Assembly: GCA_964407525.1 (NCBI GenBank)
Contig: CAYOWC010000172.1
Coordinates: 1 to 10,438, forward strand
Direction of reading: 5' to 3'
DNA from: DUZB01 sp964407525
GTDB taxonomy: Bacteria; Desulfobacterota; DSM-4660; Desulfatiglandales; Desulfatiglandaceae
Length of the DNA stretch: 10,438 bases
The position numbers and the translations under genes are program-made. Shown piece after piece: positions 1-5,856 of this stretch (its first letter is position 1; the number at the start of each line of letters is the position of its first letter). The notes beneath the pieces were generated by a model. It saw only the letters and a list, made by a program, of their open reading frames with translations. It was not told the DNA's origin and did no database searches.

Positions 1-40
1 CGGGGATGCGTACGATCCACTGTGTAATATCAAAAGACAT
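1..40 (-). CDS. 5' end of an unidentified leftward gene (partial)
   Basis: Read leftward, an ATG at 40 opens a frame that stays open to the window edge (13 codons, beginning MSFDITQW). A good ribosome binding site, GAGAGGA, lies about 7 bases upstream of it. The gene diverges from the Crp/Fnr-family regulator at 146, so it is a natural candidate target of that regulator. Thirteen residues are too few to assign a family, and I do not recognise it. The start and the binding site are seen directly; the regulatory link is inference. Confidence 0.6.
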   Translation of the reverse strand, partial: MSFDITQWIVRIP

Positions 41-62
41 AAATTTCCTCTCATTCTTAATT

Positions 63-94
63 AGTGCCCATCCATTAATGGTTCTGTGGGCACT
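63..94. promoter_or_regulatory. Nested dyads in the divergent promoter region
   Basis: AGTGCCCA (63-70) and TGGGCACT (87-94) form a perfect 8-bp inverted repeat with a 16-base spacer. The spacer itself contains the perfect 10-bp palindrome CCATTAATGG (72-81). The two dyads are not concentric. They lie between the divergent starts at 40 and 146, the usual place for operators. Neither matches the TTGAT-N4-ATCAA consensus expected for a regulator with an Fnr-type recognition helix. A transcribed hairpin in the regulator's leader is the alternative. Confidence 0.5.
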
Positions 95-145
95 GCAGGT
101 TTCCAATTAACACATCTTGCGCTGGAGCATACCGCTTTGAAAACA

Positions 146-826
146 ATGGATACCATATCACGCAGTTCCCTCTTCAACGGGCTTCCCGAGGACCAGATCA
201 GAAAGGTAAGCGAAATCGCTTCTGATGAGGATTTCAAAAAGGGTGCCACTATCTTTCTTGAAGGGGATGATGGCAACGGTTTCTACCTGATTCATGCCGG
301 AATGGTCAAGATATATAAAGCGTCTCCGGGAGGAAAAGAGCAGATTCTCCACATCCTCGGGCCTGGTGAACCTTTTGGAGAGGTCCCGGTTTTTTCAGGG
401 AGGCAATTTCCAGCCAATGCCGAAGCGATCTCAGAGACCCGTCTTCTCTTTTTCCCAAGAACCGCTTTTGTGAATCTCATCTCAACCAATCCTTCTCTCT
501 CCCTGAACATGTTGGCAGTCTTGTCCTTGAGACTTCGCCAATTTACCCTCCAGATAGAAAACCTTTCCCTGAAAGAAGTTCCGGGTCGTCTGGCAGGATA
601 CCTGGGGTACCTTTCAAGTAAACAGAAAAAAAAAGAACTGGTCCTTCTGGATATTTCGAAAGTCCAACTTGCAAGTCTTTTGGGTACCATCCCTGAAACG
701 CTCTCGAGGATTTTCTCAAAGATGTCTGATCAAGGTCTTATTGAGGTAAAAGGCCGAGAGATCAGAATCCTGGATTCAGACAGATTAGCCAGACTGGCGA
801 GTGATGGAAAAAGTACAATGCTATAA
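146..826 (+). CDS. Crp/Fnr-family transcriptional regulator
   Basis: A 226-residue regulator with the standard Crp layout: an N-terminal cyclic-nucleotide-binding-type beta barrel (about residues 10-125, with the GEPFGE turn at 74-79), a dimerisation helix (about 115-145) and a C-terminal winged helix (about 150-212). The recognition helix reads E184-T-L-S187-R188, the E-xx-SR pattern that in Fnr reads TTGAT half-sites. There is no cysteine anywhere, so it cannot carry the Fnr oxygen-sensing [4Fe-4S] cluster. The barrel lacks the Arg-Ser pair typical of cAMP contact in Crp, so a Dnr/HcpR-like haem or other ligand is possible; that is inference. I chose ATG 146 because homology to the family starts there. 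TTG 137 has a better-spaced GGAG, and GTG 86 lies inside the upstream dyad and is unlikely. It sits upstream of, and in line with, the electron-transfer operon. Confidence 0.9.
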   Translation: MDTISRSSLFNGLPEDQIRKVSEIASDEDFKKGATIFLEGDDGNGFYLIHAGMVKIYKASPGGKEQILHILGPGEPFGEVPVFSGRQFPANAEAISETRLLFFPRTAFVNLISTNPSLSLNMLAVLSLRLRQFTLQIENLSLKEVPGRLAGYLGYLSSKQKKKELVLLDISKVQLASLLGTIPETLSRIFSKMSDQGLIEVKGREIRILDSDRLARLASDGKSTML

Positions 827-897
827 CAGGAGGTTCATTCCCATTGTTTTTCAATCCAACTTGTAGTCCCTCTTAACGGCCAGGGAACTTGTATTGG

Positions 898-911
898 AAC
901 CAATTCTGGTT
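898..911. promoter_or_regulatory. Short inverted repeat upstream of the Fe-S operon
   Basis: AACCA (898-902) and TGGTT (907-911) are perfect complements around a 4-base centre. It lies 27 bases upstream of the stronger palindrome at 938-952 in the same spacer. It could be a minor operator, but an arm of five bases can occur by chance. Confidence 0.25.
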
Positions 912-937
912 TTCTGACTCTATAGGTCACAAAGACA

Positions 938-952
938 GGTTAATTATTAACC
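938..952. promoter_or_regulatory. Perfect 15-bp palindrome, candidate operator of the Fe-S operon
   Basis: GGTTAATTATTAACC is two perfect 7-base arms around a single central T. Its right end is 25 bases before the ATG at 978, so a bound protein would block transcription or translation initiation, or mark the promoter edge. It is not an Fnr (TTGAT-N4-ATCAA) or Crp (TGTGA-N6-TCACA) consensus, so the regulator encoded just upstream may not be its reader. Confidence 0.55.
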
Positions 953-977
953 GTTTCTAAAAGAGGCAAGATTAATA

Positions 978-1961
978 ATGAAAAAGGAACTTTCTCGAAG
1001 ATCATTTCTAAAGGGAGGACTTGCAACAGTAGGTGTTTTAGGGGTATCCTCTCTTCCTCTTCCAGCCACAGCAAAGGGGGTTTCCGGGCAGGAACTGGCA
1101 ACCCTGATCGATATACGAAAATGCATAGGCTGTGAAGCCTGCGTTGAAGCCTGCCAGGAAGTCAATGCAACAAAATTTCCGGAACCCAAGAAACCTTTTC
1201 CAAAGATGTATCCCACTAACAAGGTCAAGGTGTCTGACTGGTCCGATAAGAAGGATGTGACGGACAGACTCACCCCGTATAATTGGCTCTTTATTCAAGA
1301 ATCCACTGTAAACGTGAACGGCCAAGAAGAGACCTTCACGATCCCACGACGGTGCATGCACTGCCAGAATCCACCCTGTGCGGACCTGTGTCCCTGGGGA
1401 GCCGCTCGAAAACTCAAGAACGGAATTACGCAAATCGACCCGGATATCTGTCTTGGTGGATCAAAATGCAAAGTTGTTTGTCCATGGCATATTCCACAAA
1501 GACAGACTGGCGTTGGCCTTTATCTCGATATTCTGCCCGCATTAGCAGGAAACGGCGTCATGTATAAATGTGACCGGTGCTACAACAGAATCGAGGACGG
1601 AAAACTGCCGGCCTGCATTGATGTATGCCCCGAGAATGTTCAGAAAATAGGCCCGAGAGATGAGATCCTTGCTGAAGCCCACGCCATTAAAGACGAGATA
1701 CACGGATTTATCTACGGGGAAAAAGAAAACGGGGGGACGAATACGATCTATGTCTCGCCTGTTCCCTTCGAAGATTTGAACAAGGGCCTGGAAAAAGCGG
1801 CTGGAAAACCCGGGCTTGAAAAGGTTGAGGATTCCATGGCCCATGCAGACAATCTGGCAAAAGCGATGATTATTGCTCCCATCGCGGGAATTGCTGCAGC
1901 AATAGGGAAATTCTACACGTCCTCAAAAAAGCTGGCAGCTTCTAAGGAGGACGAAAAATGA
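978..1961 (+). CDS. Tat-exported, membrane-anchored multi-[4Fe-4S] electron-transfer subunit (HybA/FdnH-like)
   Basis: This 327-residue protein resembles the iron-sulfur subunits of periplasmic respiratory oxidoreductases (HybA, FdnH, DmsB-type). A twin-arginine signal, RRSFLKG (7-13), is followed by a hydrophobic stretch and an Ala-rich cleavage region near 30-33. Four cysteine groups follow: C49/52/55/59, C126/129/134/138, C158/164/168 and C198/201/213/217. The third lacks its second cysteine: position 161 is Gly, giving C-x5-C-x3-C. In NarH that same ligand is replaced by Trp and the site holds a [3Fe-4S] cluster, so the same is inferred here. A C-terminal hydrophobic segment (about 296-313) followed by lysines looks like a membrane anchor, as in HybA and FdnH. 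The stop overlaps the next ATG by two bases, so translation is coupled to the cytochrome gene. No catalytic subunit is encoded nearby. Confidence 0.9.
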   Translation: MKKELSRRSFLKGGLATVGVLGVSSLPLPATAKGVSGQELATLIDIRKCIGCEACVEACQEVNATKFPEPKKPFPKMYPTNKVKVSDWSDKKDVTDRLTPYNWLFIQESTVNVNGQEETFTIPRRCMHCQNPPCADLCPWGAARKLKNGITQIDPDICLGGSKCKVVCPWHIPQRQTGVGLYLDILPALAGNGVMYKCDRCYNRIEDGKLPACIDVCPENVQKIGPRDEILAEAHAIKDEIHGFIYGEKENGGTNTIYVSPVPFEDLNKGLEKAAGKPGLEKVEDSMAHADNLAKAMIIAPIAGIAAAIGKFYTSSKKLAASKEDEK

Positions 1962-2431
1962 AAGCCGAAAAAATTATGCTGTCACCGGGCAAAATGAAAC
2001 TCAAGAAACTATACATCCTGACCCTTATTGTCCTGGCATTTACCGGTTTTGGCCAGATGCCCATTTTTAAACGGTATTACATCGCAGACATTCCCGGGCT
2101 GGGATGGTCGGCCGATTTTTACATGACGCATTATATTCATTATATTGGTTCCATCCTGTTCCTTGGGCTCATCGCCTATTTCATAGTCGATTATTTTCTT
2201 TCTGAACGGAGACGTTTTAAACTTTCTGTATCTTCCGGGGTTCGGATACTGCTGCTAGCTGGTATTGTCATCACCGGAATCTTCAGGGTTTTCAAAAACT
2301 TCCCGGATGTGGTCTTCTCACCGGGGTTTACGGTGTTTATCGATATCGCTCATCTGGGATTTGCCATGGCCTTTCTGTTTTCGGCCCTCGGTTTCCTTAT
2401 TGCCGGCTCCGGATGGGTTAGAAAACGGTGA
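1958..2431 (+). CDS. Small four-helix cytochrome-b-like membrane subunit
   Basis: A 157-residue protein with four hydrophobic segments at about 17-35, 58-80, 94-110 and 124-150. Histidines H58 and H61 near the start of helix 2 and H132 in helix 4 are candidate haem-b ligands, as in formate dehydrogenase gamma and hydrogenase b subunits, though it is shorter than FdnI (about 217 residues). The expected role is passing electrons between the Fe-S subunit and the quinone pool in the inner membrane. The ATG at 1958 overlaps the upstream TGA and follows a perfect AAGGAGG (1944-1950) by seven bases, which settles the start. The four-helix topology and histidines are visible; haem binding and quinone reactivity are inference, and I cannot assign a named family with certainty. 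Confidence 0.75.
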   Translation: MKAEKIMLSPGKMKLKKLYILTLIVLAFTGFGQMPIFKRYYIADIPGLGWSADFYMTHYIHYIGSILFLGLIAYFIVDYFLSERRRFKLSVSSGVRILLLAGIVITGIFRVFKNFPDVVFSPGFTVFIDIAHLGFAMAFLFSALGFLIAGSGWVRKR

Positions 2432-2474
2432 TCCGAGATGTTCTGCATGCAGAATTATTCATAGGGAGGGAAAT

Positions 2475-2873
2475 ATGGGATTTTTCAAGAGGCTGTTTGG
2501 AATCTGTGAAACCGCTCCTCCAACCGATTCAGACGGCTGGAATCTTTCCGGCGGAAAAATCGAAATTCAGCTTGATCGTGTGTCCGAACTGGCCAACAAA
2601 GGCGGCGCGATCCGTCTTGAAGGAAAGGGCATGCCCGAAAAAGTGCTTGTAATTCACGGGCACGATGGGGAATTCCACGCATTCAAAAACCGGTGCACCC
2701 ATGCCGGACGGCGTATTGATCCCTATGGCACCGACGAACAGATCCGTTGCTGCAGCATATCCAAATCCACATTCGATTATACGGGAAAAGTGCTGTCAGG
2801 AGCGGCCAAGAAACCGATTACCAGTTACCAGGTGGAACGTGAAGATGGAAAGCTGATTATTCATCTTCCTTGA
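2475..2873 (+). CDS. Rieske-like [2Fe-2S] domain protein with an altered second ligand box
   Basis: A 132-residue soluble protein with no signal peptide or membrane segment. The first Rieske box is intact (C74-T-H76), followed by a typical loop. The second box, expected as C-x2-H-G, reads C92-C93-S94-I95-S96 before the conserved S-T-F-D-Y; aligned on F100, the histidine is replaced by Ser96. Either a non-standard cluster (one His, extra Cys92) is bound or the site is degenerate. The ATG at 2475 follows GGGAGG (2464-2469) by five bases; upstream open frame belongs to the cytochrome gene in another frame. It is the third gene of the operon, 43 bases after the cytochrome, and probably cytoplasmic, unlike the exported first subunit. 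Its 3' end overlaps the convergent dehydratase gene by 17 bases. The fold is clear; the function is unknown. Confidence 0.8.
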   Translation: MGFFKRLFGICETAPPTDSDGWNLSGGKIEIQLDRVSELANKGGAIRLEGKGMPEKVLVIHGHDGEFHAFKNRCTHAGRRIDPYGTDEQIRCCSISKSTFDYTGKVLSGAAKKPITSYQVEREDGKLIIHLP

Positions 2874-3699
2874 ATTCGAAAATCCCGTTCTTCAGAACTA
2901 CCCCCTGTTCGGTGCTTACGTTTACAAGACAACGGCCTTCTTCCACCCAACACCGGGTAGTCAGGGTGTCTCCTGGATAGACGGATTTCGAAAAACGTGC
3001 CTTGAAGTTTCTGAAACGGGTTACGTCCCCATCCAGAACCCCGTTTATGACGGAGCGGACTGCATAGCCGTAGGTACACAGACCGTGGAGGATAGGCCGG
3101 TCGAATCCGCCCCGCCTAGCTGCTTGGGGATCCAGATGGAGTGGATTGAAGTCACCGCACAATCGATACAGGATTGCCTGATTGTCTCCAACCACGGAAG
3201 AAATCGTTACATCGGGTTCTACCCCTTCAGGAGGATCGACAGATTCCTCCCTGGGGCCTGGATCTCCCCCAAATCCACCCGCACCTAAATAGAAGATAGC
3301 CCAATTGGCGTCGTAAAGGTGCTTTCCATCTTCTGTTTTTCCCGTTACCTTCAGATGGAAAACCGCCCCTTTGCCCTTGTCGTAAATTGCGGCGACTTCC
3401 CCCACCTGGACCATCTTTCCTTCGGGTGGAATATCCCGGAACACCCGAATAGACTGTTCTCCATGGAGCATAAGAGACCATTCTATGTCCGCGCCCAGAT
3501 CGGGAAACGCCTTGAAGGCAGGTACTACGCAAAAGCTCGGCAGGACCTTGATTCCACCCGGAGCGCCTTCATAGACAAAGGGAAGCTCCCCGGAAGAAGC
3601 TCCAACTCCTAAAGCATACAGGGCTACGTCCTTCCACGTATATTCAAAAACAACGGGTTTACTCTTTTTTCCGATAAGACTGAGATCCACTGAAGGCAT
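2857..3699 (-). CDS. MaoC-family (R)-specific enoyl-CoA hydratase (hydratase-2 type)
   Basis: A 280-residue double hot-dog protein like the hydratase-2 domain of peroxisomal multifunctional enzyme 2. The catalytic signature D183-F-N185-P-L-H188 lies in the C-terminal half after LYRLCG, and is followed by the family's FDRPILHGLCTYG segment (199-211). Length is usual for the two-hot-dog form. It would hydrate trans-2-enoyl-CoA to (R)-3-hydroxyacyl-CoA in the cytoplasm, or act as the dehydratase in reverse, in fatty-acid or polyhydroxyalkanoate metabolism; the substrate cannot be read from sequence. The ATG at 3699 is preceded by GAGAGG seven bases upstream. It is monocistronic here and convergent with the Rieske-like gene; no other beta-oxidation gene is near. 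Confidence 0.92.
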   Translation of the reverse strand: MPSVDLSLIGKKSKPVVFEYTWKDVALYALGVGASSGELPFVYEGAPGGIKVLPSFCVVPAFKAFPDLGADIEWSLMLHGEQSIRVFRDIPPEGKMVQVGEVAAIYDKGKGAVFHLKVTGKTEDGKHLYDANWAIFYLGAGGFGGDPGPREESVDPPEGVEPDVTISSVVGDNQAILYRLCGDFNPLHLDPQAARRGGFDRPILHGLCTYGYAVRSVINGVLDGDVTRFRNFKARFSKSVYPGDTLTTRCWVEEGRCLVNVSTEQGVVLKNGIFEFKEDE

Positions 3700-3775
3700 G
3701 TGACAACCTCTCTTTTAATTGTTCATGTTGGAAAATCATTGATCATCACCTGAAAATGTGCATGATGGTTCTAAG

Positions 3776-3788
3776 GCGGCGAAGCCGC
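3776..3788. repeat. GC-rich mini-hairpin
   Basis: GCGGC-GAA-GCCGC is a perfect 5-bp stem with a 3-base loop, lying ten bases before the dispersed repeat copy at 3798. It occupies the gene-free stretch 3700-4017, which otherwise holds that repeat and a terminator. It looks like a REP-type fragment; no second copy is seen in this window. Confidence 0.4.
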
Positions 3789-3797
3789 AACCAAAAT

Positions 3798-3867
3798 GTC
3801 TCGCGCCCCGGTGAAACAAAAGCAAAAAAGGTTTCACTGGGCAGGCAAAGACGCAAAGGCGCAAAGA
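3798..3867 (+). repeat. Dispersed 70-bp hairpin repeat, copy A
   Basis: This 70-bp segment matches 9250-9319 in the same orientation at 65 of 70 positions by my alignment. It contains an 11-bp stem, CCCGGTGAAAC (3807-3817) with GTTTCACTGGG (3831-3841), with one G-T wobble and a 13-base loop. The tail is built of AGACGCAAAG-like units. Two of the five differences fall in the loop and none in the stem, which suggests the structure matters. It carries no credible reading frame. Confidence 0.85.
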
Positions 3868-3926
3868 TTTTTTTGTTTTTTTGTGACAGAAAACTAGGTG
3901 ATAAGGTACTAAAAGTGTCTTTCCCT

Positions 3927-3951
3927 CGGGGAGTACATCCCCGCTTTTTTT
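3927..3951 (+). terminator. Rightward intrinsic terminator upstream of dctQ
   Basis: CGGGGA (3927-3932), a GTACA loop and TCCCCG (3938-3943) make a perfect 6-bp GC-rich stem, then C and seven Ts (3945-3951). It points rightward but no rightward gene ends here: the preceding gene is leftward and starts at 3699. It therefore either ends a short leader or small RNA that starts between 3700 and 3926, or is a relic. Confidence 0.7.
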
Positions 3952-4017
3952 CTCCTTTTCCATCGTAGAAAGTTCGGGCTGGATACGCAAACAAAATATC
4001 TGATTTTGGAGCCGGAA

Positions 4018-4545
4018 ATGATTGTATTGCGACTTGTCGATAGAATCCTTGCCAGAATTGAAGGATGGCTCATTATTGCCATGCTCTCGCTCATGGTAAT
4101 CTTTACCTTCTTCCAGGTCGTGTTGCGGGGGCTCTACACCCATGGGCATCTGCCGTGGGCCAACACCCTCATGGGGCAGATCGACTGGTCCGAGCCGTTC
4201 GTCAGACTTCTCGTTCTGTGGATCACCTTTTTAGGCGCCTCTTTGCTGACGAGGGACGGCAAGCATATTCAGATAGATCTATTTTCCTCCATCCTCCCCC
4301 CCCGATGGCTTCCTCTCAGGGATTTTATTCTTTCCACGGTGTGTGCGTCCCTCTGCGCAATGATGATCAAAGTGTGCGTAGACTATCTGAGCATGGAAAT
4401 GGAATTCGGAGGGACCATGTTTCTTGCGCTGCCTACCTGGACGGGGCAAATTATTCTACCCGCGGGGTTTGGGCTGCTCCTGGTCCATTTCCTGGTCAAG
4501 GCCGTCGACCAGGGAATCCAAACCGTAAGGAGTATCAGAGAATGA
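4018..4545 (+). CDS. dctQ: TRAP transporter small permease (DctQ family)
   Basis: A 175-residue integral membrane protein with four hydrophobic segments, at about 14-36, 56-76, 96-114 and 130-153. The DctQ signature W-S-E-P-F-V-R-L-x-V-L-W-x-x-F-L-G-A-S followed by R-D-G-K-H-I-Q-I-D is plain between helices 2 and 3. With DctM it forms the sodium-coupled membrane part of a tripartite uptake system for organic acids; the substrate is set by the missing binding protein. I chose ATG 4018, six bases after GGAG (4008-4011), over the in-frame TTG at 4006, which lies ahead of that site. Its stop overlaps the dctM ATG. A terminator-like hairpin lies 67 bases upstream. Confidence 0.9.
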   Translation: MIVLRLVDRILARIEGWLIIAMLSLMVIFTFFQVVLRGLYTHGHLPWANTLMGQIDWSEPFVRLLVLWITFLGASLLTRDGKHIQIDLFSSILPPRWLPLRDFILSTVCASLCAMMIKVCVDYLSMEMEFGGTMFLALPTWTGQIILPAGFGLLLVHFLVKAVDQGIQTVRSIRE

Positions 4546-5813
4546 TATTCATCCTTGTACTCCTCCTCATTGTCCTGGTTATCTCCGGCCTTCCCCTCTT
4601 TGCCGGAATTCTTGGTGCCTCCCTCCTGGGGCTTTATACCAGCGGCGTGGAATTTACCGCCATCCCCATCGAGATCGTACGTCTGGCCAATTCGCCCATT
4701 CTTCTGGCTATTCCTCTTTTTACCTTTGCGGGATACCTTCTTTCCCACGGTGGAACTTCTACCCGGCTCGTTCGGTTTTCACGAAGCCTGCTGGGATGGC
4801 TTCCCGGGGGGCTCGGGGTCGTGGCCCTGGTTACCTGCTCCTTTTTCACGGCCTTGACCGGGGCTACCGGAATCACCATCATCGCCCTTGGGGGATTGTT
4901 GTACCCGGCCCTGATTTCAGAGCGTTACAAGGAAAACTTCGCCCTTGGCCTTATGACTACGTCCGGATCTATTGGGCTCCATTTCCCGCCGAGTCTTCCC
5001 ATTATACTCTATGGGTTTGTTTCCGGAACCAGTATTGAAAAACTCTTTATGGCTGGCCTGATCCCGGGGATTCTCATCATCGGGGTTCCATCTCTCTATT
5101 CCATTTATATGGGCAAAAAATGGAAACTGGATCGACCCCGCTTTTCTGCAGCTGAATTTCTAGGCGCTCTCAAAGGGGCAGCCTGGGAACTGCCTATTCC
5201 TTTTCTCATCTTAGTCGGAATCTACTCGGGCCTGAGTACAGCCACTGAAGCTGCAGCCCTTACGGTCGTCTACGTTCTCTTCATAAAGGTCGTAGTGTTT
5301 AAAGAGCTTAACGTATTTAAAGACCTTCCGGAAATCATGAAAGAAAGCATGAAAATGGTCGGGGGCATCATGATCATTCTGGGTGCCGCCCTGGCCTTTA
5401 CCAACTATCTCGTGGATGCCTTTATCCCTATGCGAATCCTCGAATTTATGGAAGGGCTGATGGACAGCAAGATTGGGTTCCTGATTCTGCTCAACATTTT
5501 TCTCCTGCTTGTGGGCTGCATGATGGACATATTCAGCGCTATCCTGGTCGTGGTCCCACTCATTCTTCCCCTGGCCGACCGCTTTGGCATCGATCCGGTT
5601 CATATGGGAATCATCTTCCTGACAAATCTCGCCATAGGCTATAACACTCCTCCCGTGGGTCTGAATCTCTTTATCGCCAGTTCCCGGTTCGACCGTCCTG
5701 TTGTTCAATTGTACAGGGCCACTCTCCCGTTTCTGGTCCTGCTCCTTCTTACCCTTATCCTCATTACCTACTGGCCAGGGTTGAGTCTGTTTCTTCCCAA
5801 TCTTTTCAAGTAA
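4542..5813 (+). CDS. dctM: TRAP transporter large permease (DctM family)
   Basis: A 423-residue protein of the usual DctM length with about twelve hydrophobic segments. Characteristic elements are the N-terminal G-L-P-L-F-A-G, the T-A-L-T-G-A-T-G loop, the S-G-S-I-G-L-H-F-P-P-S segment, and the mirrored later G-Y-N-T-P-P-V-G-L-N-L region, all typical of the ion-transporter fold that moves the substrate. ATG 4542 overlaps the dctQ TGA (ATGA) and follows AAGGAG (4527-4532) by nine bases; upstream open frame in the same frame is antisense to nothing real and overlaps dctQ. The gene ends 30 bases before the convergent hydrolase gene. No dctP lies within the window on either side, so the substrate cannot be inferred from neighbours. 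Confidence 0.93.
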   Translation: MIFILVLLLIVLVISGLPLFAGILGASLLGLYTSGVEFTAIPIEIVRLANSPILLAIPLFTFAGYLLSHGGTSTRLVRFSRSLLGWLPGGLGVVALVTCSFFTALTGATGITIIALGGLLYPALISERYKENFALGLMTTSGSIGLHFPPSLPIILYGFVSGTSIEKLFMAGLIPGILIIGVPSLYSIYMGKKWKLDRPRFSAAEFLGALKGAAWELPIPFLILVGIYSGLSTATEAAALTVVYVLFIKVVVFKELNVFKDLPEIMKESMKMVGGIMIILGAALAFTNYLVDAFIPMRILEFMEGLMDSKIGFLILLNIFLLLVGCMMDIFSAILVVVPLILPLADRFGIDPVHMGIIFLTNLAIGYNTPPVGLNLFIASSRFDRPVVQLYRATLPFLVLLLLTLILITYWPGLSLFLPNLFK

Positions 5814-5828
5814 CACCAAAAAAAGCAA

Positions 5829-5856
5829 TTAGCGCTTAGCCTTTAGCGGTTAGCTT
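5829..5856. repeat. Four-unit heptamer repeat (TTAGCNN)
   Basis: Four consecutive 7-base units, TTAGCGC, TTAGCCT, TTAGCGG and TTAGCTT, span the junction between dctM and the convergent hydrolase. The last two units encode the final residues and stop codon of that hydrolase on the minus strand, so the array has become part of its coding end. Confidence 0.8.

Noticed and set aside
86..145. GTG start at 86 extending the Crp/Fnr regulator by 20 residues
   Set aside because: The GTG lies inside the inverted repeat at 63-94, has no ribosome binding site, and family similarity begins at the ATG at 146.
827..860. AGGAGG at 829-834 as the binding site of a small gene
   Set aside because: Nearby start codons open only about 10 codons before a stop.
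915..932. A Crp/HcpR-type site around TCACAA at 927-932
   Set aside because: Only the right half-site matches; the left half at the required spacing reads TGACTC.
2265..2474. Extended N-terminus for the Rieske-like protein
   Set aside because: That stretch overlaps the cytochrome gene in another frame; the ATG at 2475 has its own GGGAGG.
3746..4149. Leftward frames of 61-137 codons over the region upstream of dctQ
   Set aside because: They run through the dispersed repeat and antisense to dctQ, and show repeat-derived, low-complexity peptides with no domain.
4065..4541. A 159-residue extension of DctM upstream of 4542
   Set aside because: It is out of frame over dctQ; the ATG at 4542 shows the usual stop-start overlap and the normal DctM N-terminus and length.
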